From the NCBI GenBank assembly GCA_032622095.1, contig CP136069.1, forward strand, positions 153,129,043-153,193,042: a stretch of 64,000 nucleotides of DNA. The letters are read 5' to 3'. Positions 35,022-46,538 of this stretch are shown here, piece after piece. The notes beneath the pieces are model-generated. The model was not told where the DNA came from. It saw only the letters and a program-made list of their open reading frames with translations, and did no database searches. Within the stretch, counting starts at the first letter, position 1. Each line of letters starts with the position of its first letter. A program made the position numbers and the translations under genes. The stretch comes from Siphonodentalium dalli (Eukaryota; Mollusca; Scaphopoda; Gadilida; Siphonodentaliidae).

Positions 35022-35391
35022 AGTGATGTGAAACACTCCGGTAGGGTGATAAAATATATATGGAGAATATTGTTGCTCAAGGTAGTTATTTTTTGCAAAT
35101 ATTATATCCAAATTGACAGCACACACCGTAATTTTTATATTTTCAATAATTGCAGCGATTCACGTGGCGAAATCATTTTCGTTAGCTTATCGCAAATAGT
35201 TTCGTCCCGAATCGAGAAGTAAATATTTACAATTGAGCGTAGTTTGGACGATGTTTTCTATGGAACGGTAGGTCTATTTGATTCAGATATTCGGCGATGT
35301 TAGTAAAATGATACATTCCTCCAATTGACACAATGCCTTAATACTAAATTATCAGTTTCAATCACCGGAACAATCCATAATATGTCTTTAA
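35018..35391. mobile_element. TTAA-flanked MITE, GTGATGTGAAAC family
   Basis: It starts TTAAAGTGATGTGAAACACTC, sharing TTAA 35018-35021 with the neighbouring piggyBac-like MITE, and ends CATAATATGTCTTTAA at 35391. The internal landmarks are as in the other copies. Confidence 0.8.
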
Positions 35392-35892
35392 TAAATGGAT
35401 TTCCCCATCATTCAGGTATAAACGTATCCATTGGAATGGTATATTCACCCGGATGGGTGTTCAGAAAACAAGCAGACGACAGACAGAATAATTTATAATA
35501 CATGATCCTATCGTTATTCTATTCAATAAACCCATTCTATAAATTGTGATATTAAACTTTCGTTTAATAACAGGAAATAGTGCCAGGTGACTTTTGACTT
35601 CCGGTTTGTCGTCTGTTAAAATTCCATTCGCTACGTCTCAAAATACCATGGCTTCCAATACTTTTCCAACAAACTATCATGAATTAAGAGTTTGAAAAGT
35701 TATGTCATTAGATATACGCCATTAAATGCACCAAAGAGTCTTTATTTATCTGGGACTATTTCTATACGCGGGCAAACAACGAATAGCTACGTGAAACGTC
35801 ATCGCATGCATATAGAAGCCGATGTTAGTTTCGCGTCCCATATTTGTTGATTTATGTATGTGTTGTTGATGTTTTGGATCATGTGATAAATA
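35392..35892. other. Noncoding stretch with a MITE echo
   Basis: CCATTGGAATGGTATATTCA followed by GGATGGGTGTTC near 35430-35465 resembles the interior of the CTATACTAAATG family at 44162. No gene was recognised. Confidence 0.35.
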
Positions 35893-36040
35893 GAATCTAC
35901 AAATCGTCCCCATTTTCGAGAGGACATTACAAAACTCGTCCAGTAAATTAGGTCTGGACCTCGCCAAAGTCTCGGTCCAGACCTAATTTACTGGACGAGT
36001 TTTGTAAATTCCGATAGAAACTGGGGACTCGTTGTAGATC
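35893..36040. repeat. Foldback hairpin with perfect 34 bp inner arms
   Basis: The inner arms 35927-35960 and 35974-36007 are perfect inverted copies (TTACAAAACTCGTCC, then AGTAAATTAGGTCTGGACC) around a 13 nt loop. Outer arms (ATCTACAA, CGTCCCCA and mirror) pair imperfectly. It is noncoding and single-copy in the window. Confidence 0.8.
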
Positions 36041-36079
36041 CTCTATATAATACATGAGCAGAATGAGTCGTATTAAAGA

Positions 36080-36630
36080 TGCATAATCCGATTATGCGCC
36101 CCTCAATTACTATTTATTTGGATTGGGGGTAAAAAATATTTGACTTGAGTCGAGGAACCCACCTATCAAAGCTCAGAGTTATTAGATATCAATTTTTGAA
36201 ATTTATTATTTTTCACTATTGAGACTTATTAGTGACCCAGTAAAAAAATCGACGAGCCGACGGTCTCGTACCAAATTGCGGATGAAGATGGATATCTCTA
36301 AAATCAAGAGGCTTTGTGTTGATAATAAGGCCAAATTTCGTCGAACACCATGTTGATAAATAACACGTTTCGGGCAATTTTATACTATAGTTGACAGTGG
36401 TTAGCATTATTTTTGGGCAATTAATCGATTCTGATAACTGAAACGGCATTTCTAAACATGTTGTTGTTGTTGTTTGAATCTGCTTATATGGGGACCATCG
36501 AATTGGATTGAGTACCTTTAATTGGTGGGAAATGTTTAGATAACACAAATATGAGTTCAACAAACAACCTATGAACTTATTATCTGAATATGGTCTAAGG
36601 GGACTACTCGTCAATGAGTATTTTGTAAAG
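36080..36630. repeat. Mosaic of dispersed repeats
   Basis: 36080-36230 is an inverted relative of 11565-11690 (TTACTATTT, GAGTCGAGGAACCCACC, CAGAGTTAT). Following it, 36500-36625 carries the GGAAATGTT(T/C)AGATAA and AATGAGTATT(T) words of the CTATACTAAATG family. Confidence 0.45.
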
Positions 36631-37414
36631 AAATGTCTAAAAACGCAAATGGTTCCGGAGAGATTGAAATAGACACTGGGCCCTGATTGGTCAATAGTCT
36701 TGTGTGCTCTTCCCTATGATTTCACATAGGTAAAATAGCCATTGGCAGAAGAATTAACCCTTTGTAGTGAAGTTTGAATTTTGTGGTGTGGTCTAAATTA
36801 TGACATTTTGTTAGTGCGGTTCTGACACTAGTTACGAAAACACGAGATTTAAAGGCGAATTCCCTGCTAGACGGACATGAGTTTTTTTTTTGTATAAATA
36901 GTTTCCACAAATGTCAATCTTTCAGATTTAAAGACAATTTTGGACCTAGGATTTAAATTGTAAACAATATATGGTAAAACCATTGCACTGATGCCTATGT
37001 AAAAAAAACATTATACCAGTGTAACCTCAAGGCGCTGTGTATGCCATTTTTGGATACACAGTACACATACATTGAACAATAGTATTCGCTATATATACGA
37101 ATCTAAAGTGTTCACATCGCCATAAGAACCTCTTTCCTTGGCTTGTGATACAAACATACTATGTAGGCACTGCATACATGCACATATGTCTGTAAACAGT
37201 TGTTGAATATAGCTTTGATTATTTTAGGATGTAAACACAATTGTTCGAATCATCTTCCCTGTGGCTTTGATGAGTATTTGATACCTTCGTGTGTTTATAT
37301 CTATCTACATTCCCCGTAGTTTTCTGATAACCACCCCTTTGATTATCCCAGCAGTCCCATCTCGGTTGCTCATGCAGTGTTTCCGTTTGTCATATTTCTA
37401 AGATAACTGTAACC
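36631..37414. other. Noncoding stretch, nothing recognised
   Basis: It is AT-rich with short homopolymers. I see no terminal repeats and no protein motif. Confidence 0.35.
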
Positions 37415-37665
37415 CTTTCTATACTAGATACTCATCGACAAGTAGATCCCTTAGGAAATATTCAGATAACAATTTATATATGTCGTTTGTTGAATTATTA
37501 TCTGAACATCTCCCTTCAATGAATACGAATTATTCTGCTCTTCTACTATGTTGTCGTCTCTCTATCGTCTGCTCATTTCCCCGTCCTCAAATGAATAATA
37601 GACTATTCCAATGTATAAGGTTGTAACTGGTGGGGGAATCCATTTAGTAAAAGAAATGATTAAGT
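37415..37665. mobile_element. MITE with ACCCTTTCTATACTA ends, relative of 44162
   Basis: The left end is AACCCTTTCTATACTAGATA. The interior has ATTCAGATAACAATTTATA and GTTGAATTATTATCTGAACA as inverted words, and the right end has GGGGGAATCCATTTAGTA. It is a diverged member of the TTAA family with CCCTTTCTATAC ends. Confidence 0.5.
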
Positions 37666-39132
37666 TGGTTCTGACAAGATCGTGCAAGATCTTATTATAA
37701 TTTATGTGTATTAATATGTACGATATATAATTGTATATTTGTATCGTATGTATATATATATACTCCTGCAAACATGTATGGTTATGGCTTGTTCTCTGAG
37801 TAAATTCATTCATTTATTCCACCCACCCAATGCAACAGGTCAAGAGAGGTCAAATGTTACCTCAGGCTTTCCAACTGTTGGAAAACTCTCTGCCCTTTGC
37901 TTATATCTCACCCATAAGATAAATTATATGCATGACATGCCATGACCGGAGCTCGACAATTTAACCTGCTCGATATAAGTGTATTATGCAAGATATAATA
38001 AATTACCTATTATTTGAGTGTGGGTTATTGTTAGTACTGTTACTCTATCATGTCATGACACGTGCAGTCAATCTTAAAGTTGGGTAACATCATCATTTTC
38101 GCATGCAGGGCAGGAAATTGTTGGGCTGATTAATAGTAGATGTCAGCTTAACTTATCTCGGCGTTCTGTAAGTGTAACAATGCAGGAGCCGTTTCCGACT
38201 TTAGGTCATCCATGCATGGGCATGGATATAGGGGTTCATTGGGGTGTCTTACTTTCCAATTAACCCCGTTGTACTAGACACAATTCCCAACTAGAGCGAA
38301 TTCCAGACCGGGTTGGAATTTTCCAACAGTAACCTCAGGCTTTCCAACTGTTCGAAATGTCCAACCTGATTTCTACTGAGATTGGAAATGTTTCCACCGA
38401 CTGCCATTTCAGCCAAAGCTGATCGAAAGTAAGAAATTATGCGATTTTTGTTTTGAAGCAACAAATTTCACACCAAATACTGGCTGGCAAATCAAACTAT
38501 ATAAGAATAATTTCGACAATTTTTTATATATGACATTTCCAACTGATGGTGCGTCAGGCATGAACTGTTCAAATGTTGAAAATTAGTACAGAGTTGTGGG
38601 TGGGGTATCACACATGTCGCCACTACCCTGCATGTATGTAGACTCCAGGTAGGTATTGTGTGCGTTGATCGGGTATTGGAGTTTGTCATCGACATTTCCA
38701 CCAACAGTTTCGTCAATTAGGTAATTCATGGAAGAATTTTCAGACTGTAAAATAGTCTGGTATTTTCTAAAATTGAACTTTTCGAATCATGATTAGCATC
38801 ATATTGTTATTTCAAAGATATTGAAAATATGACAACTTTCTATGAATTTGCAGACTCGAAAAAACTGTTAATTGGAGAACAGCCAACCAATATTGTTGCA
38901 TTCTTAACCTTCAAAGTTTATACAGCGATGGTTCGACCATTATTGGACAGTACTGTCAAACGTTTGGAACATTTTCCCGATTCATCACTCCATTGAGTTA
39001 GAGGTCTTCAGAGAAGAGCGTAATGCCAAATCTGTTGGTTCCGGAAATATCCATATAATGATCACCTGATCATTCTTCACCTGATGGCGGATTCGAGTTT
39101 AACCCTCCGAAAGTAAACCTGGCTTTAACCTA
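37666..39132. other. Noncoding stretch with small repeats
   Basis: ACCTCAGGCTTTCCAACTGT occurs twice (about 37860 and 38332). Several ATTTCCAAC/GTTGGAAA words at 38300-38720 suggest a decayed foldback, but I cannot define its ends. Confidence 0.35.
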
Positions 39133-39489
39133 ATTGACGGTCCAACCGAACCGGGCTAATTGGGGGGGGGGCGTTTGTGGTTGTTCGATGGCTGGTTGAT
39201 TCGATGAGATAAGCATGCAATCAAACTGGGGAAACCACAAGCAGGCCGGGAGAACTATTTTTGACACGCCCTCAATTAACGCGAACGAACACACGCTTAT
39301 AACAACCTTCGTGTATAAGAATAAATCAATTGTGACATGATAATACCAAGCCACCACTCTCACACTATAGACACGCCGCCACTCAAGCTTATATGTACAG
39401 CTCCACCCATGTAAAGCGCGGTCCAGAACAGACGGGTTCGTCATCTCATGTCTAGCCTCACTAAACCGAGTTTAGTTGGACCGTCGAAT
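39133..39489. mobile_element. Candidate inverted-repeat element, ends TTGACGGTCCAAC
   Basis: TTGACGGTCCAACCGAACCGG at the left is mirrored by CCGAGTTTAGTTGGACCGTCGAA at the right. No clean target duplication is visible and there is no second copy in the window. Confidence 0.4.
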
Positions 39490-40050
39490 GATATGGTTCT
39501 GCATGTTGGCGCAACAAATCATCGCAATTGACAAAAACACTTATCCCCACACACTTTACATGCAAGACAGTGGTATCAAATTATGTGCTGAAAACACCAC
39601 AAAGGTCAAGCTGGGTACCCAACAAACGGAAATGTGGCGACCATGACCCCTCCAACACTACTAAACCATGGGTCTGGCTGAAGCAGGTTTAAATCAGAGA
39701 TGACGTATCCGGTCGATGTCTCTAAAATATCGCAGAACGAGCGGTGATAGGATTGAGGTATATACAATCCTAAATGCATATTACAAGTTACAACATGATA
39801 CAAACTCAGCGTACGAAAGTGCAACATACCAATCAGCATGGGGACACGCATTCATTCCGCAGATGCAACATAAACATAGAGACATAATAATATACCTCTC
39901 TCCAAGAGTTATAACACAGGATCACACAGTGGAACAGCTTACCGAGTGAAGTTGTTGGTGCCGGAAATTTAGATACACCCAACACACATGCATTCTTGGC
40001 TGACAACAAATATGATTGTGCAATTGATAAGTGTGTATAGTTTTATATAT
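39490..40050. other. Noncoding stretch, nothing recognised
   Basis: Open frames on both strands (39606-39949) overlap each other and have no family motif. Confidence 0.35.
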
Positions 40051-40623
40051 ATATCCCTTTGATGACGGGAGCTGCGATGGCGCAACATTTAACACCCTGT
40101 GCCAATGAATTATCTTATATATCCGAGTCGAACATAGGTCGCCTCGCATATATAAGAGAATGCATTGGCCTAACAACTGTTTATAAATTTTTTTAAATCA
40201 ATTTTTCTTACATTCTTTAACAATTTTTATAATGTTTTCTTACATTCTTTAACAATTTTTTTTATCATTTTTGTTTATAAGTTTTTCTTACATTTTATAA
40301 CAGTTTTTATCATTTTTGTTATAATCTTTAAAACAATTTTATTTTTTTGGTCATTTTTTCTTACTTACATTCTTTATTAATTTGTATCATTTTTTCTTAC
40401 ATTTTTTAACAATTTTTATCATTTTTTATCATTATTTCTTACATCCTTTAACAATTATTTATCATTTTTTTCCATTTTTTTCTTACATTTTTAACAATTA
40501 TAAAAAATATTATCAAATTGTTTAGGCCAATGCATTCTCTTATATATGCGAGGCGACCAATGTGTGCATTGGCACAGGGTTTTCACAAAAAAAATCAGGA
40601 AGCTCCCGTCATGAAGGAGTTAA
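40051..40623. mobile_element. piggyBac-like MITE with expanded T-rich interior
   Basis: The left end is CCCTTTGATGACGGGAGC (outer TTAA decayed). The right end is GAAGCTCCCGTCATGAAGG, then AGTTAA. A hairpin module follows the left end (40096-40168). The right one has lost its second arm. Between them are about 300 bp of tandemly repeated TTTTTCTTACATTCTTTAAC-type sequence, longer than in any sibling. Confidence 0.65.
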
Positions 40624-41147
40624 ATTATAAACGACCGGAACTGAGAGCAATTGCACCGGTGCACATAGTCGTTTCAGCTGCATGGAAAAATGTGGACGAC
40701 AATCTTCTCTCATGCACAGAAGACCACCCAGCTAGAAACAGGTAGTCGGGAAATCATAAAATGTCCACGAACTCAATGAATAACACTTATATGAGGATGG
40801 AGGTGCAAACTAGTTAGTATAATCATAATTATAAATCGGAGCACAACAATGCGTAATGTACCAACACTTCGAACAAAAAGCACCAATTTATATTATACCT
40901 CCGACGTCATCAAAGGTATCCACCAAAACATTAGCAATAAATAAAAACAAAATAGTATTTGCAAAAGTTAAAAAATACATAGTAGCTACAAACCGCTTTG
41001 CCAATTAAACCATAACACCTCCACAGTATCATCTTCGTGATCACCATTATTATATTACCCAACGGTTCTCTCAAACGTCCATATTCAGTAATCCATATTA
41101 AAGCTAAAAATAGGGCATCCTTGTCACGGCGTACCGTAACGTACAAT
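40624..41147. other. Noncoding stretch, nothing recognised
   Basis: The short open frames lack motifs. It lies between two members of the same piggyBac-like family. Confidence 0.35.
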
Positions 41148-41549
41148 TTAACCCTGGCATGACTGGAGCTTTCTGAAAATTTTCGAAAACCCTGTGCCAA
41201 TGCATTCTCAAATGAGTTTCAAATAGGGAACCTCGCATATATCAAAGAATACATTGGTCTAATAATATTTACACTGACCTTGTTAGCCAGTGCATTCTCT
41301 TATATATGCGAGGCTCTTCCTAAAATTTTGCGAAAACCCTGTGCCAATGCATTATCAAATGAGTCTCAAATAGGGAGCCTCGCATATATCAAAGAATACA
41401 TTGATCTAACAATATTTACACTGATCTTGTTATCCAGTGCATTCTCTTATATATGCGAGGCTCCCTATGAGATACTTGCATATATAAGACAATGCACTGG
41501 CACAGTATATTAATGCTGCACCAGCGCGGCCCCCGTCATGAAAGGTTAA
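41148..41549. mobile_element. piggyBac-like MITE with an internal duplication
   Basis: TTAACCCTGGCATGACTGGAG at the left and CCCCGTCATGAAAGGTTAA at the right. A block of about 130 bp (GCGAAAACCCTGTGCCAATG, CTCAAATAGGGA, AATATTTACACTGA) is present twice in direct orientation, so hairpin halves are doubled. The last hairpin (41441-41505) has the CCAGTGCAT/ATGCACTGG paired variant. Confidence 0.7.
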
Positions 41550-41689
41550 TCAAACATCATGTAACTATCTTGTTATTTGTGTGTGGTAATTGCATGGGAG
41601 AGGGGCGAATGATAAATCCGAAATTAGTGAGGATTGAACAGGTGTACTTGGATTGATATAAGTATTTGTTTGTCAGTCATTATTATTCA

Positions 41690-41888
41690 GTGGTTATCAC
41701 ATAGAAAATGTTCAGATAATAACTTATTATCTAAACATTTACCTTAATAAATAGGGCTACTTCTGCACTTTTATTTATCGGTCGTCTGCTTTTACAACCT
41801 TAACATCACTCCAAATGAATAATAGACCATTCCGGTGTACACTTTTTTAAGTGACTGGGAGAATCCATTTAGTATAAAAGGGTTAACA
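41690..41888. mobile_element. Partial MITE, CTATACTAAATG family
   Basis: AAATGTTCAGATAATAACTT, GAATAATAGACCATTCC and GGGAGAATCCATTTAGTAT, ending AAAGGGTTAA at about 41887. The left terminal part is absent or decayed. Confidence 0.5.
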
Positions 41889-41897
41889 AAGCAACAA

Positions 41898-42446
41898 CAC
41901 ACCATTATTATGTCTTCGATCGTGGCACCACACAAACAACCATGACAACACATACAACAACACACCATTATATTATGTCTTCGATTGTGGCACCACACAA
42001 GAAACCATGGCAACACTCCATTATATTATGTCTTCGATCGTGGCGCCACACAAGAAACCATGACAACACACCATTATATTATGTCTTCGATCGTGGTACC
42101 ACACAAGAAACCATGACAACACACCATTATATTATGTCTTCGATAGTGGCACCACACAATAAACCATGACAGCACACCATTATATTATGTCTTCGGTCGT
42201 GGCACCACACAATAAACCATGACAACACACCATTATATAATTATATTATGTCCTCGATCGTGGCACCACACAAAAAACCACGAAAACACACCATTATATT
42301 ATGTCCTCGATCGTGGCACCACACAAAAAACCACGACAACACACCATTATATTATGTCTTCGATCGTGGCACCACACAAGAAACCATGACAACACACCAT
42401 TATATTATGTCTTCGATCGTGGCACCACACAAGAAACCATGACAAT
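41898..42446. repeat. Minisatellite, 53 bp unit, about 10 copies
   Basis: The unit contains ACCATTATATTATGTCTTCG, ATCGTGGCACCACACAAG and AAACCATGACAAC. Units differ by a few bases, and one carries an extra TATAATT near 42236. It begins right after the MITE end. Reading frames through it are by-products of the repeat. Confidence 0.9.
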
Positions 42447-42522
42447 ACATACAAGAAATCGTCTTCGGCTCAAAAACTTGGTATTTCTCCGCAAGCCCAT
42501 GTAAATTCTTAGACACCAAACG

Positions 42523-43044
42523 TATATATTTACATACTAAGTGTTGTCATCACTAAATCCAGCATTCTGATTGGTCGGCGCCCACGTGGCTATATAGTTG
42601 ATATTATTTATCGGTGAATGCGCAACAGCTCATAACAACATCGATACGTCAGCTCATAACAACATCGATACGTCATTTGGGTTTGGAAAGACGAACGCGT
42701 AATGTTTTGGGCGCATTTGGATTCGCGCAGGATTGACTTAACTTGATAAATCGTCGGGTTTCAAGTGTTCCTGTTAACTTTTGCCAAGGGTGCTGTGGGA
42801 TATTTTGGGCTGGTTTTGTCACGATACACTTTTCGATTTAAATACATTTACAAAAGTGGCTTTTTCGCTAAATGTATATAAATATAAGGATTGACTGTCA
42901 TGTGGACTGTTTTTATGGAGATGTAACCGTGAGGTAAGTGGTCATAACTTGTATGTATAACCCTTCGGGTTTTACACAAGTTATGACCACTTACCTCACC
43001 GTTACATCTCCATAAAACAGTCCACATGACAGTTAATCCTTATA
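42523..43044 (+). mobile_element. DNA element with a terminal 160 bp foldback, copy 1
   Basis: It runs from TATATATTTACATACTAAG, through GGCGCCCACGTGGC, ACGAACGCGTAATGTTTTGG and CACTTTTCGATTTAAATAC, to a long hairpin (about 42882-43043). The hairpin arms (AAGGATT(G/A)ACTGTCATGTGG, GAGATGTAACCGTGAGGTAA and mirror) pair almost perfectly around ACCCTTCGGGTT. The copy at 56045-56557 is inverted with the same internal order. No coding region. Confidence 0.75.
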
Positions 43045-43601
43045 TAAAAATGGATTATTCCATCCGTGATAACATGTACCTGTTGCATAACACTCTCTCT
43101 CTCTCTATATATATATATGGATGACTTCACCACAATAACATTGTACATGTATAGCGGCCTTGCATCGTTACAATCTCCTCTCTAAGTGTACTCAACTACA
43201 CACGGTGCACCATGAAAATGACACTGGTGTACCAGGACGTCCCAACTATAACAGGGATACGAAATGTGACAAATGAGAAAGAGAAGGCTCTGTAGCCCGG
43301 AGGTTGTACGACGGATGTTGTAATGACACCAGTTGCAATGTCGCGAATAGATTTGAAATAATGTTCTGACATTTATGAAGATCAAAATAAATCGGTAACC
43401 ACATTGCATAATTGAATCCACATTGAATAACTTGTTCAGTTTGTGCGAATGCACTTATCCATCATTTAGTAATCACCGAGTAAGATGTTGAACCAAAAAT
43501 GGATACAATCTACGACAATTAAAATCGCTCGGAGCTGGTTTATTAACGGCATAAAGAGATTTAGCAAACTAAAGATTACAGTTAGCCGTTACAACCCTAG
43601 A
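43045..43601. other. Noncoding stretch
   Basis: A CT/AT microsatellite lies at about 43092-43118. Otherwise nothing was recognised. Confidence 0.35.
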
Positions 43602-43980
43602 TTATGCCATGCATGCATGAATCTCTACTCTGGCTAACGCCCGTGGAGATCATATTACACAAGGGAACTTTTTGATGTTCTGACCCGTTCTGATGGGGAA
43701 CTTTATAAAATTGAACAAAAATGGCAGGGAATATATTAATTTGTTTATATCTGTTCCTGGATAATCTACTTCAAAGTATGGGGTTCCAGTTCGAAATTGC
43801 ATGCTTTTAGTGACTTTAGTGAGCCGATGTCGCTAAAAACATTAAATGAATTACCCTGGAGAAATTACATTTTTGTAAGCGTGACAAAGCAAATATCTAG
43901 CTGGGACCTTTGCCTACTGATGAATAAACAATTAAGTAAAAGGTATTAAATAACTATATTCCCCGCGTTATCAATCACCA
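43602..43980. mobile_element. Inverted-repeat element, ACTCTGGCTAACGCCCGTGG family, copy 2
   Basis: GATTATGCCATGCATGCATG and AATCTCTACTCTGGCTAACG match the 33961 copy. The interior words ACAGGGAAC-like, GGAATATATTAAT and TCTGTTCCTGGATAAT follow in the same order, and the right end is truncated similarly. It is more diverged than copy 1. Confidence 0.55.
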
Positions 43981-44161
43981 GACATACAAAACTTATTTAA
44001 TCGCATTGCTGATATATGCTTCCATACAATATAATATTGATGATGTTTGGCACTTGAATGCTCCAGCCGAGTCTGGGCATAGTGTGTCTGACACTTGCAG
44101 AATGAGGTCCTCAGAGGGTGAATTTAGTGACGCTATCCCACAAGGCAAGTTATGTCTTGTC

Positions 44162-44413
44162 AATCCTTTCTATACTAAATGAATTCTCACACTCAGTTAT
44201 AAAATTATACATCGGAATGGTCTATTAATCATCTGGAGCGGTGTTCGGGAAAATAAAAAAAATAAAATAAAAGTGCAGAATGAGTCGTATTTATTGGAGG
44301 GAAATGTTCAGATAATAAGTTAAACAAACGATGGTCGTTTGTTGAACTTATTTTCTGAACATTTCATAAGGGATAACTACTCTTCAATGAGTATTTAGTA
44401 TAGAATCTGTTAA
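44162..44413. mobile_element. TTAA-type MITE, CTATACTAAATG family
   Basis: CCTTTCTATACTAAATGAAT at the left and its mirror ATTTAGTATAGAATCTG then TTAA at the right. The inner inverted words are GTTCAGATAATAAGTT and AACTTATTTTCTGAAC. It is about 252 bp and noncoding. Partial relatives occur at 36500, 37415, 41690 and 48040. Confidence 0.65.
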
Positions 44414-44781
44414 TAATGTGACCCATGAGTTAAACATGTTTGTAACTGTTAACTATATTAGTGATTTTGCGAAACCTCTCTAATGAATACACGACGTTCA
44501 CATTACCACGACCATGACGACGGAGGACAAGGAGCCCCATATATTATAGTGAGATAGACAGCAACGATACACCTACATGTCAAAAACTCTAAACATTATA
44601 ACAATAATTTTTTTTATATATGTTATGGTATAGCGCTACAACGCACATTTACAATGGACCGGCTTGGTGGATAGATTTAGCTAATTTACTATATTAGTGA
44701 GTTTTGTCAAGAACAAAGTACCGTTATATTTCTTAGATTATCTTTTTGGAGGTTGTTGGTTGGTCCAAGCGATTCGATATA

Positions 44782-45441
44782 TCTATTATATATTTTGGAA
44801 CTTCTGTCTGTATGTACATGTATGTATGTATGTATGTATGTATGTATGTATGTATGTATGTATGTATGTATGTATGTATGTATGTATGTATGTATGTATG
44901 TATGTATGTATGTATGTATGTATGTATGTATGTATGTATGTATGTATGTATGTATGTATGTATGTATGTATGTATGTATGTATGTGTGTATGTATGTATG
45001 TATGTATGTATGTATGTATGTATGTATGTATGTGTGTGTGTATGTATGTGTTATAGACTCGAAAACTGCTCGACCGATCCGACTCACATTTGGTATGTAG
45101 GCCTACTTTGATCCGAGGAACACTATGAGTGGGTCCAATTTCACGTGCGACCGTGTCCTTGACCTTGACCTCGCCCATAAAAGCTCATATAGTCATGTTT
45201 CTAGACCGATGGACCGATTCGACACAAATTTGGTATGTAGGCCTACTTTGATCCGGGGAACAATATGTGCGGGTCCAATTTCACGTGCGACCGTGTCTAA
45301 ATTTGACCTTGACCTCGCTCATATACGCTCATATAGGCATGTTTCTGAACCGATCAAACAAAAGTTTTTTCTTTCTCCTAAACTTTTCAACGTTGTTCGC
45401 TCAGTATTAATAGCCCGGACGAAGTCGGGCACATCATATAG
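44782..45441 (+). mobile_element. Helitron-like element with an expanded GTAT microsatellite
   Basis: It starts TCTATTATATATTTTGG after A44781. The microsatellite near its 5' end has grown to about 235 bp of GTAT (44810-45050). Two direct repeats of about 115 bp follow (CAAATTTGGTATGTAGGCC and relatives). It ends with hairpin CCCGGACGAAGTCGGG and CACATCATATAG, followed by T. It is a sibling of 4119-4581. The 115-130 codon frames across the GTAT run are artefacts. Confidence 0.75.
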
Positions 45442-45549
45442 TTATTAAATATTTGAATAATGGCTACTCTGGTTGTTGAAAACAAAAACGATCAGAAGAA
45501 CCATGATGGTTACCCCGGTTTCCAACTACAAACGAAGCATTTATTAAAG

Positions 45550-45830
45550 TATATCATCAGGACCCACCGTCATCATATAGATAAATCAGCAGGACCCACC
45601 AATATCACAGCAAATTAGCAGGACCTACAAATATACCAAGATACCAAGGACCCGCCGTCATCATATAGATAAATCAGCAGGACCCACCAATATCACAGCA
45701 ATTTAACATGCAGGACCCGCAAACATGGCAATATCACCATGACCCACCGTCAGCATATAGATAAATCAGCAGGACCACCAATATCACAGCAAATTAGCAG
45801 GACCACTTAACCAGAGGTGATCTATGCCCA
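45550..45830. repeat. Tandem block, unit about 115 bp, three copies
   Basis: The units carry GGACCCACCGTCATCATATA, GATAAATCAGCAGGACC and CACCAATATCACAGC. The block ends with AGCAGGACCACTTAACCAGA-type sequence, which is the terminal word of the element at 32642-33160, so this is probably one tandemly expanded end of that family. Confidence 0.6.
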
Positions 45831-46538
45831 TAGATATATGCACCTACCTTTAATTTGCGGATAATATATACATAATTACAAATCCAAATTCATTATGAGA
45901 AATTATCAATATTATCTGGTGTACGCAAATCGCAGAATCCGAACCTTTACGACACCAACGGTCCACAGACTTGTCAGCTGAACGTAAAATGTTTGCCTCG
46001 CGGATAAATATAGGGCATAAGAAAGACACCAAAGTGTAAATGAACGCAAGCCACACAGATAATGAAATAATGAGTCCGTTGGTAAATGTGCGACAGATAT
46101 CACCAATTGCCGCCCGACCTTTACTAATGAATTCATCAACGTAAGAATCTGGTTCAGCTAATGGATGTTACCCACTCGAGAATTTGGCTTGTTTTTTTCT
46201 CCAAACCTTTTATGTAAGGTGTGAAGATAACATATTTCGGAGTTAGAATCTATTGAATAATTGCTAGGGCCCTGAGGGCCACTCGTAGTTAGGTAATATC
46301 ATTCTCGACTAAAGATGTCACTGTATTATACCGAGTCATTCCTTCCTGTTAAGCGTAACAAGATAGTATTGTTTGGTTGTGAACACAGTGACGGCACATT
46401 CGTCAGAACTTGACAGAAAATAACAGTGTAAATTTAGTAGATAGTTTTCCATCGATGAACATTACTACGAAGTTGTTTCACATGTCACATCGTTCTGTCG
46501 AGTCCTGGCGCCCATTGGACGTGCCATGCATTTATATA
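45831..46538. other. Noncoding stretch, nothing recognised
   Basis: Two overlapping minus-strand frames (45850-46139) carry no family motif that I recognise. Confidence 0.35.

Noticed and set aside
42902-43025. GTGAGGTAAGTGG words as splice donors of a hidden exon
   Set aside because: They lie in the arm of a near-perfect foldback and recur in the second element copy. No open frame leads into them.
44697-45178. Frames of 115-130 codons (MYVC and HTYI repeats)
   Set aside because: These are translations of a GTAT microsatellite inside a Helitron-like element.
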